Source: Owenia fusiformis
Taxonomy: Eukaryota; Annelida; Polychaeta; Sabellida; Oweniidae
Assembly: GCA_903813345.2 (NCBI GenBank)
Contig: CAIIXF020000008.1
Coordinates: forward strand, 13,436,822 to 13,500,821
Direction: 5' to 3'
DNA: 64,000 bases
The number at the start of each line of letters is the position of its first letter. Position 1 is the stretch's first letter. Below the pieces are notes generated by a model. The model made no database searches, was not told where the DNA came from, and worked only from the letters and a program-made list of their open reading frames with translations. This document shows, piece after piece, positions 24,701 to 33,799 of this stretch. Made by a program: the position numbers and the translations under genes.

Positions 24701-27700
24701 TTTCTTTGTATGATGGACCTTTTTCCATCCTCATTCCTCAAACAATTACTCTTGTATTTTCAATTTACCTCTGTGGCAGGTTTAAATTAATTTTTCCTTT
24801 TTGCGCATATCAACAAGACACAGTGACAGATGTCCCAATTAAAAGAGCAAAATGGCCACCATGCCAAACTGCCCAGACAAATGCACACCAAGCAGCACAT
24901 AACAATGTTCCCTTAATCAAAGTGTGATCAAACAGAAACTGTGTATGATGATGTAACAAGGTTATTGTCCAGACAAACATGCAGTAACTACTAGTGTTTT
25001 CTGCTGAATAAATGTACTATAACTGTACATACAATGCCAGTTAAGCACAAGGAAAACAAATAAAAGAAGCTCATGTCATATTAACTGATAATCTCTGAAG
25101 CACAAAGAGCAATATTGGAGCAACAGACCTGAACATTAGTCATAATAAACTTACTGATAGCTAAAGCAACCACTAAAGCAGCCTAAGATTAATCCATTTG
25201 TAGTTACCATAAAATAACAATAAAGGTGAATACGTCAGTGGTTTGAAATTTAGCATGCTTGAATAAATAAACAGTCTTACATTTTTTCAGGTTCTTTTTG
25301 GGCACTCTCCCTAAAACATATTTTCTTTTACGATTCTGAGAATTTTAATCTTACAAGGGTTCTATTGATTCAAAACATCGGTGGTGTTGTATAACCCTAC
25401 TATTGTTAGGCAATAATATGAAAGTGTCAAAAGAATCACCAAACAGAAAAAATGTTTAAGCATCCAGGGGATAAGTAAGTATTAACTCCCTCATCCACTT
25501 CGGGCACATGAGTAAATATAAAACTTAAAAATGTACGTGGTTAAAATCATGGGCTTTCAAGAGATGGATAAATACCAACAAATTATGAAATTGTCTGTGT
25601 TTCAGCTCTTTTGAAAATTAGAATAAGTCAAATTAACTTACATTTGTTTTGTTTTGTCGATGACTTTCACACCAGCGTCATCCTCAGATTTGTCTCCTGG
25701 TTCTTCAAGGTCACCAGGGGTCTTGTCCTTCATTCCAACAGACTTAGCAGAGTCCATCATAGGGGGACGGTCAAATTTGATGTCAAACAGAGACACAGGT
25801 CCTTTATTTGAAACTGGGGCTTTTGATTCTTCTTTTTCATCTTGCCCTTTAGTAGATTCTTTATCAAAATGTGATACTCGTTTTGGTCCCATTTGAGGGG
25901 TGGGACCCTTTGGACTTTGTTCAGGAGCTGTTCCCTGTGAACCTTGACTGGGTCCAGGAGCTACTCCAGGAGGGCCTTGATTGGGTCCAGGAGCTGTTCC
26001 ACGAGGACCTTGATTTAGTCTAGGAGCTGCTCCAGAAAGACCTATCCCTCTTGGACCTAGGCCTGGACCAGGGCCTAATATACCCGGAGCCTCACTTTGA
26101 GGTCCCTGTGGTCTTGGACCTGGGTTGATTCCTGATCTTGGTATTTTCTGTGCAGGTGCGCCAGGAGGTGCACCTAGAATACCTGGTGCTGAACTGGATA
26201 CAGGCGTTGCAGGTCTAGGGCTCTGGCCAGGGGAGGCTCCAGAAGTAGAACCAGGGCCTTTTTTAGGACTTTGATCAGGAGCAGGGGAGCTTGATGGGCC
26301 TTTAACTGGTTGAGATATACTTGGACTTGGACCTCTTTGTGCCTGATCTTGACTGGGGGCCTGGCCTCTTGGGCCTGAGAATTGTAATTGTCCCCGAGCA
26401 CCTTGAAACTGTCCCCTGGGGCCTTGTTCTTGTCCAGGACCTCTTGGGCCTTGATCTTGTCCAGGACCTCTAGGGCCTTGATCTTGTCCAGGGAATCTCA
26501 ATCCTTGATTCTGTCCAGGACCCCTTGGGCCTTGGTCTTGTCCAGAGAATTTGGATCCTTGATCTTGTCCGGGACCTCTAGGGCCTTGATCTTGTCCAGG
26601 GAATCTTGATCCTTGATTCTGACCAGGAAATTGTCCTCTTGGGCCTTGGTCTTGACCAGGTCCTCTTGGTCCTTGGTTCTGGCCTTGAAATTGTCCTCTT
26701 GGGCCTTGATTTTGTCCTTGAAACTGATTTCTAGGACCCTGATCTTGACCCATAGAGGGACCCCTTTGACCCATCATGCCTGACCTGGGATCACGGGGAT
26801 TAAATGGGCCTCTGGGCTGCTGAAATATCCCCTTAGAACCTTGCATACCACTCCTGGATCCATCAAATGAATCTCCAGGTTTGGCATCATCCGACTGATT
26901 CAGATTCATGTCCATTAGAGAGTGTGGTTTTCCACCAAATTGGGTCCCATCCTGCTGATTCTGTTGATTCATTCCCATACCTCTCGGACCCTGATTGTTG
27001 CCAGGGCCACCAAAGCGTTGTCCTCTCCCTCCAGGACCATCAAATCTATTTCCACGCCCCATGCCATCCATCCCTCTCCCCTGGAACATGGGCCCATCTC
27101 CTCCCCCAGAATTGCCACCTTGATTCTGTTGATTAAAATTATTACCGAGCATAGGATTGAAATCATTTTGCTGTCTGTTAAATTCATTATTACCCGAATC
27201 TCTGTTAAAATCGTTGTCACCTTGTCTATTAAAATCATTTCCACTGTTATTATCCCCTTGCCTATTAAAGTCATTATTTCCTTGATTTGGACCATCAAAT
27301 CTCTGTGGGCCTCCAAATCTTGATGGTCCACCACCGGGTCCTCCGAAACCCCGACCTTGTTGATTATCAAACCCTCGTCCCATATTATTGCCTCCGAAGC
27401 CTTGTTGTTGATCCCCTCCAAATCTAGGTCCACGGGGACCATCAAACCTTGGTCCACCAAACCTAGGACCAGGACCACCTCCTTGATTGGGACCACCGAA
27501 TCTTTGACTTTGGTTTCCCTGATTGCCTTGGTGACTCTGGTTGCCTTGGTTCCCCTGGTTTCCCTGCCATTGTTGTTTTTGTTGTTGTTGTTTTTTCCTT
27601 GATAGGATATCTTCTCGTTTACTTTCCATCTGAGCTTCATATTCTTTCCACTGCTGCTCGTACTGCAGAAACTGCTCTCTGTTAGGATGGTCTGCAAAAC

Positions 27701-30700
27701 AAGACAGGAAGTAGCTTTAAAACACATGAATCGTGGAATTGGAATATGCCCAATATCAAAGCAATAGCGTAAGCCATTTGAAAAATGTTAAACCTTAAAC
27801 GGTCTACCCCTAAGGAATTTTTTGATAACTTTTTTTGTAGTTTCTCTTTTGATCTGAAATCTACCCCCCCCCCTCAGGCCTAACCGTTGGTGTTATTCTC
27901 TATAGCCTAACTGTTTATAAGGGTTAATTCTTTACTAATTCCCCCTTGCTCGTTTTTATTATTATATCTAATTAAAAATCCTTACAATTCATAATACAGG
28001 TGTTAATGACATCACATTAGGTTAACTAAGCTACTATAGCAACACACTTACTGGCATTCTGTTGTTTCCAATCATTATACTGTTGTTTCCACTCAGTGTA
28101 CTGCTTATCAAACTCTCTTTCCTCTTGTAATATAGCATCCATACCACCTCCTCCTAGAATTTAGAAGAAAAACATTTTATAATTGAGGGACTGAGTCATT
28201 TCAAATCGCACTTACATCTTGCATGCACATAGGGATGCCACCAAACTCATTTAATTACTATAATAGACAGTGCATATACGATAAGTGACCCATCTAGAAG
28301 TTGACTGTTAGAACTGTCTAACAGTTATGCAATGATCTCGGTTAATTCATACCGAAGTTTTTATCCAAGAATAAAAGGCTATCATGCAGTCATGAGAACT
28401 GCTTGGAGATTGTAAAATAATCTTATGAAGATTCTCTATTTAGATTACTGTACTTTATTATTACACTTATATTGAAGCACACAAGTGCTGCTTGTACTGC
28501 AGAAACCGCTCTCTGTTAGGCACATAAGTGACAAAGGTATGTGAATCAAAAGGTTTACCCCTTTATTGCCTCGTCAAATATTGAAAATTTAATTGATGTT
28601 CTCGACAATGTAGAGTTGTTATGTACAGTAGTCATTTTGGATTGTGAGAGTTAAGCTTGAATCAAGACCTTGAAGGAGATGGATGAAGAATACAATGGGT
28701 ATATATAGACACCCACCTTCCATCTGTGCATTATATTGCGCTAGTTTCTCGTGATATTCTGCCCACTCTCGTTGATGCTGCCACTGAGCTGCCTGGGTCT
28801 GTAGCACTGTCATTTTCACATCTTCTTCAGTCTACAACATATATACATTAATATGGTGAATCCTCTATGTAGTTGACCACAAATATTTGTAAGACTAATG
28901 AAATTTACGGTTGATCACAATTTGTCCTATTTGCAGGATCAACGAAATCCCTTGAATGCCTTTGTTAGCCTTTTGCAGATTATTGACATAGACATTCAAG
29001 AAAATCACGGGCTTTCAAGAGAATCTATTGGGGTTGAAAGCACTGTTATTCATAGGGCTGGGGAACATGTATAAAGAAATTGAGTCGACATCTGTATTCA
29101 TGGGCGTAGCGCCCGGTACGCTGGGTACGCACAGGCGTACCAGATGGTTGCAAATTCGCTATAAATACAACCACATTTCAAAATTTTCCAGACCCCAATA
29201 AGTTTGTTTAATGATAAAATGATTACCTTATAAAGAACTTACAATATTATTTTTTCGTATATTGTCCTCTTACTGAAGATATTCATAAAATGTACAGACG
29301 CTTCTTGTAGCGAAGCCATTGATTAGGTCAAGCCATTTTGGCAATGCCAATTCTCACGATAAACGAGATTTAGCCAGTGACGTCAGTCTATTTGTAAACA
29401 AATAACACGTGGAGCAGACGGAGCAACATTACGGAAGCGTATTGATAAATTCCATTTGTGCGGGAATTTATTAGATCTAGTCATTTATTATCATTATCCC
29501 GATTAATTTTCTTCATTTATAGTAAATAGAGCGGAAATATTCATGAAGAAGGCCGAGGTAATCAAGTGGTCATGTGTTGTCAAAGTTCAAAAATTTGCAT
29601 ATCTCGTTTGGATCTCGTGAACTCAAAACGTCCTTGACATTGATTTCGCGATCTACTTATGAACACATCCTGAAGATATGGTGAGTCTGAACATTTCATT
29701 ATTTTATATCAACTTGTACCCGCCTTATACAAATATTTTTGCTTCTAAGATGAACATCTCTTCAACATATTCACCAATTTTCAAGGTGAACATTCTTGTA
29801 ATAAACGAGAAATTTATGTGCAAAAAGTATCACCGCGATTTCCACAGGAAATATATCAATCATAACAGACCGAATATTATATTCGGTCTGTTGGATACAT
29901 ACTACCCCCTGAATGCTCGTTTTTTGATTCTTGACTCTTGTTCCTGTGGTGGTGGCGTACTACTAAGAAAAATAGTGCTACGTCCATGGTATTACATATT
30001 AGAAAGGGTATTAGAAATAAGAATTATAGAAGTCGACTTGATTTTTTTATACATGTTCCCAGGCCCTATGCTGTTATTAGGCACATATGACCAACCCTCA
30101 TAACAACAGGCAGAATCATGTAATTTACAAGTGCCACAGATATGTTGGTAACTTGATATAACACCAGAGATCACGATAGTTGAAAAAACTTGTTAGCCAT
30201 TGTGGCTTAGACTGTATCCTTCGTCTGAATAAATATTCAGACTGTAAGTCACCTATTGTAAAATGTGGTGTTGTATAAATGTTACAAATAAGTTTGTTTA
30301 ATGATAGAATGATTACCTTATAAAGAACTCACAATATTATTTTTTCGTATATTGTCCTCTTACTGAAGATATTCATAAAATGTACAGACGCTTCTTGTAG
30401 CGAAGCCATTGATTAGGTCAAGCCATTTTGGCAATGCCAATTCTCACGATAAACGAGATTTAGCCAGTGACGTCAGTCTATTTGTAAACAAATAACACGT
30501 GGAGCGGGAGCAACATTACGGAAGTGTATTGCTAAATTCCATTTGTGCGGGAATTTATTAGATCTAGTCATTTATTATCATTATCCCGATTAATTTTCTT
30601 CATTTATAGTAAATAGAGCGGAAATATTCATGAAGAATGCCGAGGTAATCAAGTGGTCATTTTTTTGTCAAAGTTCAAAATTTGCATATCTCGTTTGGAT

Positions 30701-32117
30701 CTCGTGAACTCAAACGTCCTTGACATTGATTTCGCGATCTACTTATGAACACATCCTGAAGTTTCGGTGAGTCTGAACATTTCATTATTTTATATCAACT
30801 TGTACCCGCCTTATACAAATATTTTTGCTTCTAGTTTAAGATGAACATCTCTTCAACATATTCACCAATTTTCAAGGTGAACATTCTTATAATAAACGAG
30901 AAATTAATGTGCAAAAAATATCACCGCGATTTCCACAGGAAATATATCAATCATAACAGACCGAATATTATATTCGGTCTGTTGGATACATACTACATTG
31001 TGGCTAAATCTTCCCAAAATTTTTTCGCCAACCAAAATATGAATTAGCCATTTTGAAAAACCGTAAAAGAGGGAACATTATGCAATGTCTGATGATGACA
31101 GTTTCACTTTCAGTTTCACTTTTCAAAATCATATTCAGAAATAAAAAACGTCAATTAAAATTGAATGTAAAGCATCTGCCGCGAATGTGATCGGCATTTC
31201 ACATAGTCTGCACGGTGTAATATCACCAATTCGTTTACCTTGTGATATCGGAGTCCCAAAATACTTCCAAACTGCCGACTTTTTCGACTTAGATGCCGGC
31301 TCGATTTTTCAATTTCTTTCCTACATCCGGCATACTGATAATGCACTCGATTTGCGAACGACGATGAAGAAATTTACGAACAAGCATTACCATCTACCTG
31401 AAATCGCGGGTCCGTTAATAACACTTTTCAATGCAAAGAAGTGTAATCTAGGTACGAGGTAAGTGAAAATATTTAATTTTTCAGAACGAAATCGGAGGTG
31501 TTCCTCGCTATTTATACACGTTTTTATGCATTTTAGGGAAGGAATCTACGTACCGATATTAACCCTTTCTGTCCCATGTCCCGAACCGAAGCATCTGGAC
31601 CGAAATTCGGTCCAAAATCGGGAAACCGTGACACCTCTAATTCGCCATAACTGCGAAATACCTTTACATATTTTTCGCCACCTCCTTCGAAAATTCGCGA
31701 TTGGCGAATGGCGAACGTCTACCGTGATCTCTGTATAACACTAAATATTCCAAATATTGAATACACAGACAGACCCATCTGAATTCTTACCTCTGGCGGT
31801 GGTGGTTCTGGTGGGAGAGGCGGTTTATCATCTGTTGACTCTGGGGTTGGTGGTTCAACTGGGGGTGCTGGATTGATTCCATCTGAGGGTGGGGAAGGTC
31901 CATCTGGCGGTTTTGCTGTGGGAGGGGGAGCAGTTCCATCAGGTGGGGGTCCACTTGGAGGTGGAGGAGCATTTTGCTGTTGTTGTTGATAATATTGGTT
32001 CCAGTACTGCTGCTGTTGCATCGGATTCATTCCTTGCATTTGTCCAGGTGGTGCACCCATAAGTCCGGCTGCCGCGGGGCCTTGTTGGCCCCATTGGCCG
32101 CCCCATTGGTTAAACAT
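692..32117 (-). CDS. YLPM1: YLP motif-containing protein 1 (ZAP3) orthologue, 21 coding exons
   Basis: Nuclear protein; family members bind protein phosphatase 1 and RNA-processing factors. Exons, 5' to 3' on the minus strand: 32117-31791, 28831-28717, 28153-28052, 27691-25642, 25310-25281, 24579-24489, 23978-23103, 22990-22308, 21965-21844, 21630-21382, 21024-20490, 19731-19504, 19353-19116, 18714-18595, 18321-18145, 17446-17363, 17034-16951, 16616-16542, 8706-8658, 1331-1213, 832-692. All junctions are GT-AG and phases agree, giving 6,495 nt and 2,164 residues, close to vertebrate YLPM1. Order: Gln/Pro-rich N-terminus; WxxYxxxxxxY-type segments (exons 2-4, for example QFLQYEQQWKEYEAQ); Gly/Gln/Pro/Arg low-complexity region (about 180-860); RG(R/S)QFPGD decamers (exon 7); RG-rich and DPYA repeats (exons 8-11); RS/RE tract; coiled-coil-like basic helix (exon 12); P-loop GLPGSGKT (about 1868-1875); LDDYF and FIILDA (about 1900 and 1956); RMEDFLQLPDDY; RVRWAD; and the ending ALNRTKYF. 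Start ATG at 32117; an upstream in-frame TTG was not used. No polyadenylation signal is seen before base 1. Confidence 0.95.
2385..3290. repeat. Diverged tandem repeat, unit about 150-180 bp
   Basis: Several degraded units repeat the words GGCCATTTTGAATT, GAAAATTCCTTCTTGA, CATAAGGCA and TATTTGAGTTATCA in the same order. Lies in the YLPM1 intron 1332-8657. No coding content seen. Confidence 0.6.
3990..4330. repeat. Diverged tandem repeat, about 3 units
   Basis: Units share AACAAAATCACTCCACTACTTTT or close variants, followed by C(T/C)AGTTA and an AT-rich segment with CACATAAAAT-type words. Intronic to YLPM1. Confidence 0.5.
4380..4535. repeat. Short tandem repeat, GTAGGTCAAATAAA-type units
   Basis: About four units of 35-45 bp, each with TTGATGTTA(T/C)AGT(G/A)GGTCAAATAAA-like sequence, in the YLPM1 intron. 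Confidence 0.55.
5931..7390. mobile_element. Non-autonomous element with TGTCCCCACCA inverted ends
   Basis: Starts TGTCCCCACCA (about 5931) and ends TGGTGGGGACA (about 7389). Inside are about six tandem units of roughly 145 bp (5970-6830) sharing CCAAAATGGCTGCCTTGAC, CATACTAAGAATCATCCCTG and AGACAAGACTTTACAGACAA. A GGAC-rich run precedes the right end. No transposase frame seen. Terminal design parallels the elements at 11601 and 38108. Confidence 0.65.
7288..7345. repeat. GGAC/GACA simple repeat
   Basis: Run of CGGACGGACAGACGG-type words next to the right end of the element at 5931-7390. Confidence 0.85.
9600..9755. repeat. GTGTTCACTA-type interspersed repeat, copy 1
   Basis: Contains GTGAACACC words and ends with GTGTTCACTATAAACAGG followed by TTTTACTGTAT. 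Copies with the same GTGTTCACTA words and a TTTTACTGTA end occur near 37370, 40500 and 47690. Confidence 0.6.
9789..10420. repeat. Diverged direct duplication, two copies of about 250 bp
   Basis: Copy 1 (about 9789-10025) and copy 2 (about 10160-10420) share TTGATAGAT(G/T)ATTCCACTG, TTTAAATTCATGCA-like words, ACAATACAAAACCA and ATTTGACATTTTA-like words in order. Intronic to YLPM1. Confidence 0.6.
11060..11125 (-). pseudogene. tRNA-like sequence (decayed tRNA or SINE head)
   Basis: On the minus strand a perfect A-box-like TGGCCTAGAGG (11118-11108) lies 33 bp before a perfect B-box GGTTCAAATCC (11074-11064), the normal spacing in tRNA genes. The acceptor arms do not pair, so a functional tRNA is unlikely. 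Confidence 0.4.
11176..11582. mobile_element. Foldback element, family A copy 1
   Basis: Long imperfect palindrome: the left arm has CGGTCCTAACTTTGAC, TTTTTGACCTACC and CATACTGCACCGTTTTT; the right arm has the inverted forms, with the centre at CCAGCTGTTAGAAGG. A second copy lies at 41461-41866. No coding content. Confidence 0.75.
11601..12981. mobile_element. TGTCACCACC-ended satellite-bearing element, copy 1
   Basis: Begins AAGGCATTAACATGACAAAA then TGTCACCACC (11621-11630) and ends GGTGGTGACA (12971-12980). The interior (about 11640-12740) is about 9 tandem units of roughly 110-120 bp with GACCTTTTTTGACCTT, GAGAAGGTCATTGAAGGTCA and TCTAAAGTCAGATTTGAA. The right end has GACGCCGGACGCC and three tandem copies of a hairpin-bearing 47-bp segment. 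Lies in YLPM1 intron 8707-16541. Confidence 0.8.
13610..14358. mobile_element. Tc1/mariner-type MITE with ~365-bp inverted arms
   Basis: Starts CAGGGTGTTC and ends GAACACCCTG, flanked by TA on both sides. The two arms, each about half the element, are near-perfect inverted copies. No intact transposase frame. Confidence 0.8.
15739..16463. mobile_element. Tc1/mariner-type MITE, TTGGGTGTCCC ends
   Basis: Starts TTGGGTGTCCCAAAA and ends TTTTGGGACACCCAA, with flanking TA dinucleotides. Inverted similarity fades within about 60 bp. The interior shows no intact gene. Confidence 0.75.
17577..18144. repeat. Tandem ~100-bp repeat derived from the YLPM1 exon 15 splice donor region
   Basis: About six units follow exon 15 in its intron. 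On the minus strand each unit begins with a near copy of GGATTCCAG|GTA (the exon end and donor), then ACAGAATGTTAAAAATTGCC, a GGAACC segment and TTAGATTTAAAAA. The unit at 18040 keeps GGATTCCAGGTAC. Confidence 0.85.
18145..19353 (-). other. YLPM1: YLPM1 exons 13-15: P-loop kinase-like core
   Basis: Exons 19353-19116, 18714-18595 and 18321-18145 encode the best conserved part of the protein. A Walker A motif GLPGSGKT is followed by YLSKLMR. The next exon gives the LCLDDYF segment and a DPDTGKKVKK stretch. The third gives EYEYEAEMEDTYRKSLFKSF and the hydrophobic-acidic FIILDA Walker B-like strand. This arrangement is that of polynucleotide-kinase-like P-loop NTPases, as in vertebrate YLPM1. Catalytic activity is not shown by the sequence. 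Confidence 0.9.
18889..19060. mobile_element. 172-bp MITE, CAGGGTGACCC ends
   Basis: Starts CAGGGTGACCC and ends GGGTCACCCTG with flanking TA on each side. The arms share GCCACTCAC/GTGGGTGG-like and CCTTCATTATTG inverted words. Lies in the YLPM1 intron between exons 13 and 14. Confidence 0.8.
25281..25310 (-). other. YLPM1: YLPM1 30-nt microexon
   Basis: A 30-nt exon with TTTTAG acceptor and GTAAGA donor joins phase-2 neighbours without changing frame (reads ESAQKEPEK between the flanking split codons). Because both ends are phase 2, skipping it would remove ten residues cleanly, so it is a plausible cassette exon. Confidence 0.8.
29197..29905. repeat. 710-bp direct duplication, copy 1
   Basis: Near-identical to 30287-30996. 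Contains TGACGTCA, CACGTG, a splice-donor-like GGTGAGTCTG after CATCCTGAAG, and a palindrome made of AACAGACCGAATAT and its inverse. In YLPM1 intron 1. Confidence 0.85.
30287..30996. repeat. 710-bp direct duplication, copy 2
   Basis: Second copy of 29197-29905, differing by scattered substitutions and small indels. It keeps TGACGTCA, CACGTG, the GGTGAGTCTG site and the palindrome. Confidence 0.85.
31150..31735. other. CpG-richer island in YLPM1 intron 1
   Basis: Base composition changes sharply from the AT-rich surroundings: many CG dinucleotides, plus palindromic words such as CCGAAATTCGG and TTCGCGA. A plus-strand frame of about 90 codons (31187-31462) lacks an ATG start and ends at a donor-like GTAAGTG. 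Function not recognised. Confidence 0.5.
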
Positions 32118-32333
32118 TTTAGAGTTATTGTTCAACTTTCTTCACGCTTCTTTTTTCTAAAATGTCATTCTCGATTAAAATCTCGTGCACCTTGAGAGTC
32201 TGCGAGATTGAAAAGTAAAAAACATATGCTCCCAGTGTACTTTAACCCTTCATCTTTGATCTTTTTGCATTTTGCCCTGTTAGCTTATAAGGAGAATTAG
32301 ATTCCACTTTTCTCATTGACGAATAGTTTGAAT
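32118..32333. promoter_or_regulatory. Divergent promoter between YLPM1 and the crotonase
   Basis: Only 216 bp separate the two ATGs, which face away from each other, so both transcripts must start in this interval or in upstream non-coding exons. No TATA box is clear. An inverted pair around CTCGTG and TGCGAGAT is visible. Confidence 0.7.
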
Positions 32334-33533
32334 ATGGCATATAGACGTGTAGTACAGTATGGAAGAATAGTGACAAGGGCAATAACTTGTTCATCTCCGC
32401 CGGGAAACATTGGAAGTTCAAAAATCAATATCAAAACATTCACATCAGCCTCCATGCCAGGGTTGGATTTTCAATGCTTGGAATATGAAGTCAAAGATAA
32501 AATTGCCAATATAAAACTCAACCGACCAGAGCGAATGAATGCAATAACCGCTGGTATGACATTGGAACTACAACAAGCAGTAGAAATGGCCAATATGGAT
32601 GATTCTGTCAAGGTAGACCTATAGTCTACAAAAAATTCATGATTGTGTTCTAAATTGTGATAAAACTGTACAAATTGTACGATATTGTGTTGATAACAAT
32701 TTTGGCGCTGCGATAAATTTTGGCTTTTTCAGTAATAATACCCTGGTACCGCATTTCTCACCATATTTCTATCTCCATTTCACAATTCGCATCACTAATT
32801 GTTCAATTCTCTTATGTTTCAGTTAATTGTGCTATCAGGAAAAGGTGGAAACTTTTGCTCTGGATATGATTTGAAAGAATTCGCAGAGGGTGACCGCAAC
32901 CATCCATGCAACCAGGAAATGCCATGGGACCCTTACCTTGACTACCGCTTCATGTCACGGGCAACAGAGTGTTACATGAGTTTATGGAAGAGCCTGAAAC
33001 CAGTCATTTGCAAAATAGATGGAGTAGCAATCGGTGGTGGAAGTGACATGGCATTGTGTTGTGACATCACAGTTATGGCTGAGGATGCAGTAATTGGTTA
33101 CCCCCCTTCAAGAATTTGGGGATGTCCTACCACTGCAATGTGGGTATACAGAGTTGGTATGGAGAAAGCCAAAAGAATTCTTTTCACAGGGGAACTGATT
33201 CGCGGTTCAGAAGCTGCAAAGATGGGATTGATTGGGGAAGCTGTACCAGCTGAAAAATTAGAAAGTGCTGTTGATAAACTTACATCGAGCATGGTAACTG
33301 TACCATCCAATCAGCTATTTTTTCAAAAACAAGTTATCAATCAAGCTATTGAACAAATGGGTCTATTTCAAACACAGCGCCTGGCAACCATATTTGATGG
33401 TATGGCACGTCACACTCCCGAAGGTGTTTTATTTCAGAAAAGGTGCCAGGAGGTTGGCTTTAAGAAGGCAGTAAGGGAGAGGGACAGTGGTGCTGAGACT
33501 GTGTGGTCTTCTCTCACAAAGAGCAAACTGTAA
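32334..33533 (+). CDS. Crotonase/enoyl-CoA hydratase family protein, probably mitochondrial
   Basis: Two exons, 32334-32612 and 32823-33533 (phase 0), 329 residues. The N-terminus MAYRRVVQYGRIVTRA is basic with no acids, as in mitochondrial presequences. Crotonase landmarks: NRPERMNA; oxyanion-hole segment SGKGGNFCSGYDL (about 98-110); and IDGVAIGGGSDMALCCD (about 158-174). At the position of hydratase Glu144 there is Asp (about 168); at the Glu164 position the motif GYPPSRIWGCP places a proline (about 188). Classical water-addition chemistry is therefore doubtful. The WDPYLDYRFMSR, GYPPSRIWGCPTTAMWVYR and FDGMARHTPEG blocks resemble an actinobacterial crotonase subfamily known from memory. 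The substrate is unknown. An upstream in-frame TTG at 32316 was not used. Confidence 0.9.
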
Positions 33534-33574
33534 AACTATTTCACTAATGTGAGATAGACCCTATATTATTTATC

Positions 33575-33672
33575 TAAAAAAAATGACCAAGAACAACCAC
33601 TTTGTTCAATCTTATCTGAGTATAAAAAAAATGACCAAGAACAACCACTTTGTTCAATCTTATCTGAGTATG
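33575..33672. repeat. Tandem duplication in the crotonase 3' UTR
   Basis: Two adjacent copies of an about 48-bp unit containing AATGACCAAGAACAACCACT and TTGTTCAATCTTATCTGAG. Confidence 0.9.
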
Positions 33673-33770
33673 TAAAGTGAAAAAGCAGAATTTTCAAATA
33701 ACTATGGATGACTGAGTAATTAGTTTTCAAATTAAGTTGGAACTTCATGGACTTTTATTTCAGTTTAGGT

Positions 33771-33776
33771 AATAAA
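33771..33776 (+). terminator. Polyadenylation signal AATAAA, crotonase
   Basis: First AATAAA after the stop codon, 238 nt downstream; predicted 3' end shortly after. Confidence 0.6.
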
Positions 33777-33799
33777 CCAAAGATGGCGCTACTTTAGTG

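Noticed and set aside
22304-27323. Many long plus-strand and alternate-frame open frames
   Set aside because: They are shadows of the repetitive, stop-poor YLPM1 exons 4, 7 and 8.
29678-30103. 141-codon plus-strand frame
   Set aside because: It starts within the 710-bp duplication and runs into unique intron sequence; the second copy diverges after the repeat. No recognisable protein.
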